Notes: generated from the sequence alone by a model not told the origin. A stretch of 64,000 nt of DNA from Aliivibrio finisterrensis (GCF_008933155.1 NZ_WBVP01000001.1:310001-374000), one strand, 5' to 3'; counted from the stretch's first letter, positions 10,272 to 19,272 are shown. A program made the numbers and translations.

Positions 10272-11573
10272 TTACTGTAGATAACTTAAAAAACCCAACA
10301 ACATAAATAATGGCATTTTCTGACCATTCAGTAATTCGATCTGGCCACCAGAAATAGTCGCAGCTAATCGATAATTATCACCGTCTTCAACGGCAAATTC
10401 ATTAATAAGTAACTCATCCATTTGCATGCGAAGTTCTGGTGTTTCATCCACTAACTTTTTAGCAATGACTAATTCACTAGAGCCTGTTACTGTTTTAATT
10501 AACTGATCAGCATTTTGTGATGCTCTCGCCGTACCTGCTGGTAACGTAAGCAAAACATTACTGTTTAATTTACTACCAAGTACTTCAGCACTGAATTCAT
10601 TAATATTAACGTTAAACCCTTTCGCTGCAAGTAAGTCAAACGACAGGAGTAACTTCTCAACATTCTCATTGGTCAATTCTTGCTCTTGAAGCAGTGGAAT
10701 TAACGCTTTTAAACCATCATAATTTAGGTTTTCGAAACTAACATCAAAAACGCCTTTTTTAACTACACCAGCATCTGTCAGAGCCTCTTCTAAAGTCAAT
10801 CGATTCTGAGTAGTAAAGCTATTTTCTTCTGCTTTATCTTTTACTTCCGTTAGCTGATTTACACTCGTGTATTTAAGCCCTTTAATCTCATTATGACTAT
10901 TGCTTGCAATATCACTTAGCGTCAATTTATCTAAAGCAATGTTCGCTTCACCTATAAAAATATCATCTATATAATGGCCAACACTTTGACCAGCGACATT
11001 ATCAACAATCATTGCAGATTGGTTATCTAAACGCAGCTCTGTTTTAGGTAGTTGGTATGACAGAGAGAATTGACCGTCTTTCTCAATCGTTGCTGATAAT
11101 TCCGCCGCAGCTAAAAACAGCTTTTCAACCCCTTGCGCTTGTAAATCCGGAGTAGCAAAATTCGTATCTTTGCTTGTCAGTAATAAATCTGTGGTGCCGG
11201 TTAGCTTGCTGTCTGTTGTCAGAGTTAGCCCTTGAATAAATTCAGAAGTATCTCCCGTACTTACAAATTTAGAAACTGAAGAAACCGAAAATAAACCATG
11301 AGAAATATTATGATTAACTAAAATTTCAGTTGGGTAACCCGCGAGCTCTAACTCTTGGCTTAAACCTTGATCTATAACATGAATACGGCTTTGTGCTTGA
11401 GAGCTAAGGTAGCCTCTATCATAAGATACAGATTCAACCTCAATGATAGCGTTGTGATACGAAGCAATTCCATCTTTAAAAATCGCCTCTCCAATCTTCC
11501 CTGTCGCAAATGGCCAGCAAGCAACAAGCACTACAGCACCACCAATTGCAGCGTATTTTTTTAATTCATTCAT
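10272..11573 (-). CDS. DUF945 (YdgA-like) family protein
   Basis: 433 aa from ATG 11573; an in-frame TTG four codons earlier is less likely. A single N-terminal hydrophobic segment (AAIGGAVVLVACWPFATG) with lysines before it looks like a membrane anchor or uncleaved signal. The rest is a long repetitive beta-type sequence ending in PLFMLLGFLSY. The YDRGYLSSQAQSRI stretch after residue 50 is typical of DUF945/YdgA proteins, which are inner-membrane-anchored and periplasmic with poorly known function. The family call is from memory. Divergent from the outer-membrane protein gene at 11841. Confidence 0.75.
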   Translation of the reverse strand: MNELKKYAAIGGAVVLVACWPFATGKIGEAIFKDGIASYHNAIIEVESVSYDRGYLSSQAQSRIHVIDQGLSQELELAGYPTEILVNHNISHGLFSVSSVSKFVSTGDTSEFIQGLTLTTDSKLTGTTDLLLTSKDTNFATPDLQAQGVEKLFLAAAELSATIEKDGQFSLSYQLPKTELRLDNQSAMIVDNVAGQSVGHYIDDIFIGEANIALDKLTLSDIASNSHNEIKGLKYTSVNQLTEVKDKAEENSFTTQNRLTLEEALTDAGVVKKGVFDVSFENLNYDGLKALIPLLQEQELTNENVEKLLLSFDLLAAKGFNVNINEFSAEVLGSKLNSNVLLTLPAGTARASQNADQLIKTVTGSSELVIAKKLVDETPELRMQMDELLINEFAVEDGDNYRLAATISGGQIELLNGQKMPLFMLLGFLSYLQ

Positions 11574-11840
11574 ATTGTTATCCAAGTTTTATACATTTCA
11601 ATCAGTGTACCTAACCCACAGAGTGCAATACAGTTCTATTTAATAAAATAAACCAGAGCCTTATTATTATAAATATGGCGTATATTTTGCTTAACTATAC
11701 AGTAATAAGCACTACGTTAATTTTTTGACTCTTGCAGTAACTCCAAATTTTATATTTCTACTCTAGCAAAAAGAGTCATTTCTGTTAGTATCTAGAATAC
11801 TTTTTTGGTTACAGCACTAATTTGATAGGTTTCAAATATC

Positions 11841-12392
11841 ATGATCCGTAAGACACTTTTAGCTTCAAGCCTAATGTTCATTTCTACAACATCAATGGCT
11901 GCAGATAATGATCCAAACAATGCCATCATGAGTAACTTTAGCTACGACTATGTTGAAGCTCGCATTGGATTTAGCCCTTCAACATTCGGTGCTGGTTTAA
12001 GCACATCAATTCACCCTAATGCACACGCGATTATTTCAATAGACTCTGAATTAGATGGCGATTACGATTTAGCAACTGGATTTGGTTTTCACGCGCCAGT
12101 AAATAACTGGGCTGACATGACTGGTGAAATGCTACTTCGCGTTATTGATGATAACAAACATTACAACAATGATACTGGTATGGAACTTAACTTAGGCGTA
12201 CGTCAATGGTTAGGCCCTCAACTAGAAGTCGGTGGTAAAGTAGGTTATTTGTCAATTAAAGGTGACGACGATACGTTATTCTCTGTTTACGGTCGCTTCC
12301 ACTCAACAGAACTATTTTCAATTGGTGCAGAAGGTCGTTTTAACGGCATTTATGGCGACCAAGTAATGCTAACTGCACGCTTTAAATACTAA
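11841..12392 (+). CDS. small outer-membrane beta-barrel protein, function unknown
   Basis: 183 aa. A clear Sec signal peptide (MIRKTLLASSLMFISTTSMA, cut before ADNDP) is followed by alternating hydrophobic strands. The protein ends in an aromatic residue (LTARFKY), as required for BAM-dependent barrel insertion. Segments such as VEARIGFSP, DLATGFGFHAP, LNLGVRQWL and LEVGGKVGYLSIKG read as paired beta strands, suggesting about eight. I do not recognise a specific family. It stands alone, divergent from the DUF945 gene, with a MITE-like repeat 9 nt after its stop. Confidence 0.75.
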   Translation: MIRKTLLASSLMFISTTSMAADNDPNNAIMSNFSYDYVEARIGFSPSTFGAGLSTSIHPNAHAIISIDSELDGDYDLATGFGFHAPVNNWADMTGEMLLRVIDDNKHYNNDTGMELNLGVRQWLGPQLEVGGKVGYLSIKGDDDTLFSVYGRFHSTELFSIGAEGRFNGIYGDQVMLTARFKY

Positions 12393-12400
12393 TTTATCTT

Positions 12401-12580
12401 ATACCAATCTACATAAGTATTTGATCATTCTTGCTTGTTAAAATCGATTATATCTACGTTATACCTTTCTATTGCAAAAATTAGGTGTAATTAGAACCAC
12501 TAGTTACTGTAATTTATGCCTTGCTCTAATCGATTTTTCCTACGCAATTATCTGAACAACTACTTATCCAGGCTGGGATT
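12401..12580. repeat. MITE-like dispersed repeat, copy 1
   Basis: Begins ATACCAATCTACATAAGTA and ends near CTACTTATCCAGGCTGGGATT. The reverse complement of this element is almost identical to 50641-50802: the first ~70 nt from TGGATAAG match exactly, and this copy carries about 17 extra nt in the middle. Its right end no longer matches the ATACCA terminal repeat. Non-coding. Together with the terminator at 12600 it fills most of the 312-nt gap between the outer-membrane protein gene and tfoX. Confidence 0.8.
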
Positions 12581-12599
12581 AGCACGTAAATTTAAAGCA

Positions 12600-12646
12600 A
12601 AAAAACCTCGTTATACCTTCATGCTGAATGGATAACGAGGTTTTTT
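12600..12646. terminator. bidirectional terminator, tfoX side
   Basis: Stem AAAAAACCTCGTTAT/ATAACGAGGTTTTTT around a loop of about 17 nt with T-runs on both strands. It terminates tfoX (minus) and could stop transcription from the plus side. Confidence 0.8.
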
Positions 12647-12704
12647 TATATCGCATACTATCACTCTAATTAAGCTATCTAATCTAACGACTTCCAAACG
12701 AACA

Positions 12705-13289
12705 TTAAACCTGTTGTAATAATGCTTTTTTCATTGGTTCTTGAAGTAGCGTCCAGTGCACACCTGATTCTGCACCTGCAAATTTCCATAAAAGTTTTAC
12801 ATCTACATCACCGCCATAAGTTGTATTTACTTTTTTAAATACATCAACAGCACCAATTTCAAAAAATGAGTTTACATCAGGAACCCCCGCTTTTTTTACC
12901 ATTCTTTCTAGCGTTAATTGCATATTAGGCAGATCACGTAAACGACGATTTTCTTTTGACTTCTTAAACTCTCGTTCAAGTCGTGAATTGTCCATAGTTT
13001 CTTGAATAATCTCCATCAGCAAAGCAGAGTTATTTTCAAATAGGTCATTAACATCAAAATAATTAACAGTCGCAATAGTGGTTTTCTTTACGTGCTTAAA
13101 GCGTTCACAGCCTAGTTTCTCAAATGTGTTATCAACCTCACCACCACCACGCACATACAAGCGCCCTTCTGTGACAAGTGAAAACATAGCATCATCAGTG
13201 AATAAGCCAACACCACCGAACATTGAGCGTTTATTGAATCGACCTAGTTTTTTTACAAAGTTAAAAAAGCGTTCCTCTAAATGGTTCAT
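12705..13289 (-). CDS. tfoX: TfoX/Sxy-family competence regulator
   Basis: 194 aa from ATG 13289, chosen because AAGGAG sits 7 nt upstream; a longer frame to 13367 has no such site. The N-terminal TfoX_N domain (about 8-95) has the family's RSMFGGVGLF and LYVRGG motifs. The C-terminal TfoX_C helix-hairpin-helix-like domain (about 115-190) contains LRDLPNMQLTLERMVKKAG. TfoX acts with CRP to switch on DNA uptake in Vibrio; transcription is induced by chitin and translation depends on a small RNA in V. cholerae. Vibrios carry a paralog, TfoY. I prefer TfoX from context (near lysO, panP and serC, with no obvious c-di-GMP riboswitch upstream), but sequence alone does not fully separate the two. 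Confidence 0.8.
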   Translation of the reverse strand: MNHLEERFFNFVKKLGRFNKRSMFGGVGLFTDDAMFSLVTEGRLYVRGGGEVDNTFEKLGCERFKHVKKTTIATVNYFDVNDLFENNSALLMEIIQETMDNSRLEREFKKSKENRRLRDLPNMQLTLERMVKKAGVPDVNSFFEIGAVDVFKKVNTTYGGDVDVKLLWKFAGAESGVHWTLLQEPMKKALLQQV

Positions 13290-13455
13290 TTCGATCTCCT
13301 TGATCTTAAACTTAGCGACCCCCGTCCCTGTCATAAATTTGACACCAAGCAATTGAATATTAAACATACAATTTAAATTTATCTATTATTTTTCTTATAA
13401 GCCATGAATTTACTGTATTTTTTATTATTACGATCACACATTGGAGCTTTATTTT

Positions 13456-13569
13456 ATGAAACAAAGTAAGTTTTCTTTCAGGCCGATATCACATTATAGT
13501 CTCATATTATTGCCTGGAGTTTCATTGACAGCGCTCACATTAATCATTCACTTTAGTTATATAAAGTAA
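13456..13569 (+). CDS. possible 37-aa small membrane protein
   Basis: ATG at 13456 is preceded by TTGGAG with a 9-nt spacer. The frame encodes a short basic N-terminus (MKQSKFSFRP) and one hydrophobic helix (YSLILLPGVSLTALTLIIHF), ending YIK. The size, basic-then-hydrophobic layout and good ribosome-binding site suggest a real single-span small protein. It lies between tfoX (divergent) and the HDOD gene. No function can be assigned and no family is recognised. Confidence 0.45.
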   Translation: MKQSKFSFRPISHYSLILLPGVSLTALTLIIHFSYIK

Positions 13570-13721
13570 CTTATTTATCTTTTCGTAATAACAACAAACC
13601 CCTTTTTTTATTTTTACTTCATCTCTACTTCTTAGTAATTGATCCCATTTCATTGAGTTTTTTTTTAGAAACGATAAAAATCCTGTATCATCCAGGCATT
13701 ACTCAAATATATGAATTAACG

Positions 13722-14648
13722 ATGAATCATCTATCCTTTTTTTGGTTATCTCATGATAGAGAAAAGGTACTGGCAGCTTTAAGAACTGAATTTAGCCAAA
13801 TGGCATCACAACGTATTTCATCAGGTGATATCCAATTACCCCCAATCCCTGATGTTGTTCTTAAAATCCAAAAGCTATGTACCCTTGAAGGCACATTAAT
13901 TAAAGATGTCTCAGATACACTATTAGAAGACCCGAGCCTCACCGCCATTGTTATTAGAATGGCGAACTCTGTGGTCTTTAATCGACGAAATATTACTTGT
14001 ACTGATGTAATAACGGCAGTTTCACGTCTCGGCATTTTTCGCGTGCGTGATATTGTAACGGCCCAAGCTATTGAACAATTAAAACACTCAAGTGATCTGA
14101 ACAAAGAATGTAACTCTCTATTACGTAAAAGTGCAGCTCGCTCTCGTGAATTTGCGGCAGTAATGACAATGGTATGTGATGAGATAACAAAATCGTCTGA
14201 AGATGGCTCGCTTAATTATCTTGAACCAGAAAAAGCTCTTTTAACCGGTTTACTTGCAGATATCGGTTTATTTTGCCTTGTTAATCAATACTATGACTAC
14301 CTTGAAAATGGCAATTATCTAGATCTTGAATTAGCGGTCTATATTTTTAATAAAGAGTGTAATGACACCAGCTTTCATGTACTCAATCACTGGCAGTTTG
14401 ATGGAGATTTTTTAGCCGTTGCAACTAATAAAGAAAAAACCTCTGACTCTAGTTATCCTATTAATTACTTAGACATTGCTCGTATTGCCAGCCATCTTTT
14501 GATGTTTAGAAACAAAGATGACGCCATTGACGATCACGACGTTGAAATTACATTAGAAGGCGCAGAAGCCCTCTATACACTCAGTAATCTGACCGATAGT
14601 CAATTTAGAAATAGAATCAAAGAAACATTAAGAAGTAGCGGTTTGTAA
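13722..14648 (+). CDS. HDOD-domain protein
   Basis: 308 aa from ATG 13722; an in-frame TTG at 13653 would add 23 residues. The HDOD domain (about 40-240) begins with IQLPPIPDVVLKIQKL and continues with LLEDPSLTAIVIRMANS, the classic pattern. The family is HD-related but usually lacks the catalytic His-Asp pair and takes part in signalling. No response-regulator, GGDEF or EAL domain is attached. Partners cannot be deduced. It is followed by a terminator, so it is probably transcribed separately from lysO. Confidence 0.8.
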   Translation: MNHLSFFWLSHDREKVLAALRTEFSQMASQRISSGDIQLPPIPDVVLKIQKLCTLEGTLIKDVSDTLLEDPSLTAIVIRMANSVVFNRRNITCTDVITAVSRLGIFRVRDIVTAQAIEQLKHSSDLNKECNSLLRKSAARSREFAAVMTMVCDEITKSSEDGSLNYLEPEKALLTGLLADIGLFCLVNQYYDYLENGNYLDLELAVYIFNKECNDTSFHVLNHWQFDGDFLAVATNKEKTSDSSYPINYLDIARIASHLLMFRNKDDAIDDHDVEITLEGAEALYTLSNLTDSQFRNRIKETLRSSGL

Positions 14649-14691
14649 TTTAATTACATCAAAACAGCCAACTTATATTGATGTCGTTACA

Positions 14692-14714
14692 AAGCCTTGA
14701 TATTCTCAAGGCTT
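14692..14714 (+). terminator. intrinsic terminator after the HDOD gene
   Basis: 9-bp stem AAGCCTTGA/TCAAGGCTT with a 5-nt loop, 44 nt after the stop. The T-tract is weak (CTTC). Confidence 0.6.
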
Positions 14715-14736
14715 CTTCATGGATGAGGTTTAGATC

Positions 14737-15636
14737 ATGCTTTCTGGAATGTTATTTGTTTTTTTACCACTGCTTTTTGGTTATTTAATCCCATTACACA
14801 AAAAACAACCTCTTCAATATATTAATGCTGCTACCAGTCATTTAGTCACGATTATACTTGCTCTTATGGGGCTAAGCCTCGCTGCACTTGATAATTTAGC
14901 ACAAAACTTAAATCAAATATTGACGATAACCACTGCATTTTTTATCTGTATTAGTGTATGTAACCTAGCCATATTACCAATAATGGATAAACTTTTTCCG
15001 CTCAACTCTGAGGGAAATAAAAACACGCTACCTTTATTTAAAATGATCTTAGAGTCAGCCAAGCTATTGCTTGCCGTTGCGGCTGGCCTGCTCTTTGGTT
15101 TAATCAGTGGTATTGATTTATCTTGGGTAGAGGAAGCCAGCGAATTAATTCTACTAATCTTACTTTTTTTAATTGGTATTCAACTTCGAAACAGTGGACT
15201 ATCACTTCGTCAAATACTACTTAATAAACATGGGATAATCATTGCGTTGGTGATTCTCACTACATCATTAATTGGGGGACTTATTGCTGCGCTTATTTTA
15301 GATATTCCTTTGCAGCATGGTTTAGCAATGGCGTCAGGATTCGGATGGTATTCTCTGGCAGGGATTTTAATGGGTGATGCATTAGGACCAGTCTATGGTG
15401 GTGCTGCCTTCTTAAATGAGTTAATGCGAGAATTAGTCGCTCTATTATTGATTCCAACCTTGATTCATCGCTACCCAGTCACTTCTATTGGTTATGCGGG
15501 AGCAACAGCAATGGACTTCACTCTGCCGGTAATTCAAAATTGTGGAGGCATACGCTGTGTTCCTATTGCAATAGTAAGTGGGTTTATTTTAAGTCTATTG
15601 GTTCCGTTTTTAATGTTATTTTTTGTTTCTTTATAA
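14737..15636 (+). CDS. lysO: Lysine exporter LysO family
   Basis: 299 aa, hydrophobic throughout with about eight transmembrane helices. It fits the LysO (YbjE) family, which exports L-lysine and its toxic analogue thialysine across the inner membrane. Typical segments are the central VAAGLLFGLISG and the C-terminal half with ASGFGWYSLAGILMGD, GGAAFLNELMRE and GATAMDFTLPVIQ. The two halves correspond to the two lysine-exporter domains. TGAGG lies shortly before the ATG. Expression under ArgP/lysine control is known in E. coli, but no operator is evident here. Confidence 0.88.
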   Translation: MLSGMLFVFLPLLFGYLIPLHKKQPLQYINAATSHLVTIILALMGLSLAALDNLAQNLNQILTITTAFFICISVCNLAILPIMDKLFPLNSEGNKNTLPLFKMILESAKLLLAVAAGLLFGLISGIDLSWVEEASELILLILLFLIGIQLRNSGLSLRQILLNKHGIIIALVILTTSLIGGLIAALILDIPLQHGLAMASGFGWYSLAGILMGDALGPVYGGAAFLNELMRELVALLLIPTLIHRYPVTSIGYAGATAMDFTLPVIQNCGGIRCVPIAIVSGFILSLLVPFLMLFFVSL

Positions 15637-15646
15637 TATATAAATA

Positions 15647-15703
15647 GTAGGGAAGCGTCACATTGTGAGTTGTTTCAATTGCTTTTAATGTCACTCTCCC
15701 TAC
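15647..15703 (+). other. 57-nt imperfect hairpin downstream of lysO
   Basis: Outer stem GTAGGGA/TCCCTAC encloses partly complementary inner arms. There is no T-tract, so it is not a standard terminator. It lies between lysO and the next gene and may stabilise or end the lysO mRNA. Confidence 0.4.
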
Positions 15704-15745
15704 AATTCAAAATTAATAATAACGATTCATTCTTAAGGATTTGTA

Positions 15746-16258
15746 ATGAAACTTGCCGCGCTCATTTTACCTTTCGCTTTACTAGCTACCTCTGCTCAAG
15801 CAGCTAATACTGAATGTTTAAGTGACAAATATAGCCAATATGTTGATGCCTCTTTAACTTGGTACGAAGAGCTAATTGCTATTACAGTTAAAAAAGATCC
15901 AAATTTAGAAAGTGTTGGCGACTGGTTTCTAAAAAGCCGTAAACATCATTTTGAATTAAATCGTGCAGCGGTAGACTTTTATTTAAAGAATGACCCTTCA
16001 AAAGTAAAAACAAATCAATCTATCGAATCATGGCTACAACTTGACCAAAAAGAAATAAAGTCACTTTCCATGAACGATGATGCATTAGGCAAAGTCGCAA
16101 AAATCACCTTTGACGATCGCCAAGCACCGCCACATAAACAAAACTATGAATTGCGCTCTGCTTTTGCAGACATTCTTAGCCACCCAAAAGAAATTGATGC
16201 TCCGCTAAAAGCCTATAATAAAACAATCACTCAAATCAGCGATATTAGCTGCAAATAA
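15746..16258 (+). CDS. secreted protein of unknown function
   Basis: 170 aa with a clear cleavable signal peptide (MKLAALILPFALLATSAQA, cut before ANTEC). The mature part is mostly helical and charged. It has two cysteines, one just after the cleavage site (TEC) and one as the penultimate residue (SCK), positioned for a disulfide joining the two ends. AAGGA lies 7 nt before the ATG. No domain recognised. It sits alone between lysO and panP; a periplasmic location is the only firm inference. Confidence 0.7.
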   Translation: MKLAALILPFALLATSAQAANTECLSDKYSQYVDASLTWYEELIAITVKKDPNLESVGDWFLKSRKHHFELNRAAVDFYLKNDPSKVKTNQSIESWLQLDQKEIKSLSMNDDALGKVAKITFDDRQAPPHKQNYELRSAFADILSHPKEIDAPLKAYNKTITQISDISCK

Positions 16259-16433
16259 TTTGTTTATTAATTCAACAAAGCGCTTAGTTTTATAACAATT
16301 TACGCCCTCATAAGTCCATGAGGCACATTTAGACAAGACATTTTTCTTATTTTGTTCTAAATTGTGCCCTTAGTCATGGGCAAAGAGAACGCAACTTTGC
16401 TTTTTTAATCACCAACAGAATAGAACAGATACC

Positions 16434-18086
16434 ATGGTAACAGACAACAAGACAGCGGATGCCAATTTAGAAAGCATGCTGCGAATTTTTACTGTTCCGG
16501 AAGCGCCCGATTCGACTCTTGGAAAAATTGAGCAAGAACTCTCTCAAAACCTGAATCAATTCTTACGAGAACATATAGTTGCAGAAGAGAAGCCTCTAAC
16601 TGAAATCGAAAAAGATTTTACTGACTCTTCAATGCCAGAAACGCCTACTTATGTTTCTGAACATACCGAGCACTTATTAGATAACCTTGTATCTCAATCT
16701 GTTCATACTTCTGCGCCAAGTTTTATCGGTCACATGACCTCGGCATTGCCTTATTTCTTAATGCCGTTGTCTAAAATCATGATCGCTCTAAATCAAAACT
16801 TGGTTAAAATTGAAACATCCAAAGCATTCACTCCACTAGAGCGTCAAGTCCTTGGGATCTTACACCGCCTTATTTATGGTGAGAAAGATGCATTTTACCA
16901 ACACTGGATGCACAGTGCAGATCACTCTTTAGGTGCATTCTGTTCTGGTGGAACCATTGCAAATATTACCGCACTCTGGGTCGCAAGAAATCGACTATTT
17001 AAACCAGATGGTGATTTTGAAGGCATCGCTAAACAAGGCTTATTTGCTGCCCTTACTCATTACAAATGCAATGGCCTTGCCATTTTCGTTTCTGAGCGAG
17101 GTCATTACTCAGTCAAAAAAGCCGCTGACGTTCTAGGTATTGGTCAAGATGGTGTCATTGCGGTCAAAACCGACAATAACAATCGTATTTGCTTAGATGA
17201 CTTACAGTTAAAAATTGCTGCCGCAAAAGAGAAAAACATTAAACCATTGGCGATTATTGGTGTTGCTGGAACCACAGAAACTGGCACCATTGATCCACTA
17301 CGCCAACTTGCAAAAATTGCTCAAAAAGAGGCATGCCATTTCCACGTCGACGCCGCTTGGGGTGGTGCAACATTAATGTCAAATACCTATCGTCATCTAT
17401 TGGATGGTATTGATTTAGCGGATTCAGTAACGATTGATGCGCATAAGCAACTTTATGTTCCAATGGGGGCAGGTATGGTTATCTTTAAAGATCCAGAACT
17501 CATGTCTTCTATTCAACATCATGCTGAGTACATCTTACGAAAAGGCTCAAAAGATCTAGGCCGACATACGCTTGAAGGCTCTCGTAGCGGAATGGCGATG
17601 CTGTTGTACTCTTGCTTCAACGTTATTAGCCGCCCGGGTTACGAACTATTAATTAACCAAAGTATAGAAAAAGCAAAATATTTCTCTGAGTTGATCCAAC
17701 AACAAGACGATTTTGAGATCGTAACAGAGCCTGAGCTTTGTTTACTGACTTATCGTTATGTTCCATCAAAAGTAAAACAAGCATTACGCTTAGCTAACGA
17801 TACTGAAAGAGCTGACATCTATGAACACTTGGATAATTTAACAAAGTACATCCAAAAAACGCAACGCGAGACTGGGAAATCTTTTGTTTCTCGAACACGA
17901 TTGACTCCAGAGGCTTATCAATATAACCCTACGATTGTGTTTAGAGTTGTTCTTGCCAACCCGTTAACCACAAAAGAAATTTTACAAAATGTACTTATTG
18001 AGCAAAGAGAAATCGCTAACAGTAGTGAGATCTCACAACCTCAACTGCTTGCCTTAACAGACTCAATTTTATCTCGCGCTAACTAA
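16434..18086 (+). CDS. panP: PLP-dependent aspartate 1-decarboxylase PanP
   Basis: A 550-aa group II PLP decarboxylase. The cofactor-binding Lys338 is in DAHKQLYVPMGAGM, and Asp306 in HVDAAWGGA pairs with the pyridine nitrogen. CSGGTIANITALW, near residue 165, binds the phosphate. Enzymes of this type were described in Vibrionaceae as PanP, which makes beta-alanine from aspartate for pantothenate and CoA and replaces the pyruvoyl enzyme PanD. Older annotations call it glutamate decarboxylase. The PanP call rests on family and context knowledge; substrate specificity cannot be read from sequence. A single gene with a strong terminator. Confidence 0.85.
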   Translation: MVTDNKTADANLESMLRIFTVPEAPDSTLGKIEQELSQNLNQFLREHIVAEEKPLTEIEKDFTDSSMPETPTYVSEHTEHLLDNLVSQSVHTSAPSFIGHMTSALPYFLMPLSKIMIALNQNLVKIETSKAFTPLERQVLGILHRLIYGEKDAFYQHWMHSADHSLGAFCSGGTIANITALWVARNRLFKPDGDFEGIAKQGLFAALTHYKCNGLAIFVSERGHYSVKKAADVLGIGQDGVIAVKTDNNNRICLDDLQLKIAAAKEKNIKPLAIIGVAGTTETGTIDPLRQLAKIAQKEACHFHVDAAWGGATLMSNTYRHLLDGIDLADSVTIDAHKQLYVPMGAGMVIFKDPELMSSIQHHAEYILRKGSKDLGRHTLEGSRSGMAMLLYSCFNVISRPGYELLINQSIEKAKYFSELIQQQDDFEIVTEPELCLLTYRYVPSKVKQALRLANDTERADIYEHLDNLTKYIQKTQRETGKSFVSRTRLTPEAYQYNPTIVFRVVLANPLTTKEILQNVLIEQREIANSSEISQPQLLALTDSILSRAN

Positions 18087-18104
18087 TAATATAGCTTGAA
18101 ATTC

Positions 18105-18140
18105 AAAGGCGACTTTATCCACATAAAGTCGCCTTTTTTG
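18105..18140 (+). terminator. intrinsic terminator after panP
   Basis: 14-bp perfect stem AAAGGCGACTTTAT/ATAAAGTCGCCTTT with a CCAC loop and a T-run, 18 nt after the stop. The rest of the 328-nt gap to hexR holds AT-rich promoter DNA and the hairpin at 18349. Confidence 0.92.
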
Positions 18141-18348
18141 TAATTATTTTCCTTCAAATTTGAAATTTAATCACAAAAAACCGCATGATTTGGCATTAAT
18201 GATATCTATTCACTCAAATAGACTTTCTAAATTGAAAGTTTTTTTAGAGATCTGTCATACTATTGTTATAAAAATACACTCAACTTCGTCATTTGTTAGA
18301 GGCAAACAATACAAACGTATATACTAAATATAGATAACAGCGTTATAG

Positions 18349-18381
18349 CCTTAACCAGAATACTCACTATTCTGGCTAAGG
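18349..18381 (+). promoter_or_regulatory. 5' leader hairpin of hexR
   Basis: A 14-bp stem (CCTTAACCAGAATA/TATTCTGGCTAAGG, one mismatch) with a 5-nt loop ends 33 nt before the hexR ATG. No T-tract follows, so it is not an ordinary terminator. It may affect hexR mRNA stability or translation, or act as a DNA operator. Confidence 0.45.
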
Positions 18382-18414
18382 TTATACCAAGGGTAGGATG
18401 TAAGAAGAGCGACT

Positions 18415-19272
18415 ATGAATACGATTGAAAAAATACAGAATAATTTAGATAACTTCAGTAAATCAGAACGCAAAGTTGCTGAAGTTATCATGGCATCACC
18501 GCAAACCGCCATTCACTCTAGCATTGCTACATTAGCAAAAATGGCAGATGTAAGTGAGCCTACCGTTAACCGTTTTTGTCGCCGCTTGGATACTAAAGGA
18601 TTTCCTGATTTTAAACTGCATTTAGCTCAAAGTTTGGCGAATGGTACGCCTTACGTGAACCGTAATGTTGAAGAAAACGACGGCCCTGATGCCTATACTC
18701 ATAAGATTTTTGAATCAACAATGGCTTGTTTAGATGTTGCAAAAAACAGTCTAGATCCAATGCAAGTAAACCGTGCTGTTGATTTATTAACTCAGGCAAA
18801 AAAAATCTCTTTCTTCGGTCTTGGTGCATCGGCCTCTGTCGCTCATGATGCGATGAATAAATTCTTCCGCTTCAATATTCCAATTACCTGTTTCGATGAT
18901 ATTGTAATGCAACGCATGAGCTGTATTAACAGTACTGAAAATGACGTAGTCGTTCTTATCTCACACACAGGTCGCACCAAAAGCCTGGTCGAGATTGCTG
19001 AACTAGCTAAATCTAATGGCGCTACAGTTATTGCTATTACAGCAAAAGACTCTCCTCTTGAAAAAATGGCATCCTTAGCCATTTGCTTAGATGTTCCAGA
19101 AGATACCGATGTATATATGCCAATGGCGAGCCGTGTAGTACAAATGACGGTTATCGATGTATTAGCAACAGGCTTTACCCTTCGTCGCGGCGCTGGTTTT
19201 AGAGATAACTTAAAGCGTGTTAAAGACGCATTAAAAGATTCTCGTTATAAAAAAGACAACATTTCACACTAG
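18415..19272 (+). CDS. hexR: RpiR-family regulator HexR
   Basis: 285 aa. The N-terminal HTH_6 domain (about 1-77) has the hallmark FSKSERKVAEVIMASP and SEPTVNRFCRRL. The C-terminal SIS sugar-phosphate domain (about 125-265) has FFGLGASASVAHDA and VVLISHTGRTKSLVE. HexR represses central-carbon genes (Entner-Doudoroff, glycolytic and gluconeogenic) and is released by 2-keto-3-deoxy-6-phosphogluconate in related proteobacteria. GTAGGATG lies upstream of the start. No sugar-metabolism gene is adjacent, so it acts in trans. A terminator follows. Confidence 0.88.
   Translation: MNTIEKIQNNLDNFSKSERKVAEVIMASPQTAIHSSIATLAKMADVSEPTVNRFCRRLDTKGFPDFKLHLAQSLANGTPYVNRNVEENDGPDAYTHKIFESTMACLDVAKNSLDPMQVNRAVDLLTQAKKISFFGLGASASVAHDAMNKFFRFNIPITCFDDIVMQRMSCINSTENDVVVLISHTGRTKSLVEIAELAKSNGATVIAITAKDSPLEKMASLAICLDVPEDTDVYMPMASRVVQMTVIDVLATGFTLRRGAGFRDNLKRVKDALKDSRYKKDNISH

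Noticed and set aside
13368-13455. c-di-GMP riboswitch upstream of tfoX, as known for tfoY in V. cholerae
   Set aside because: The leader is short and AT-rich with no recognisable GEMM core, which also favours tfoX over tfoY.
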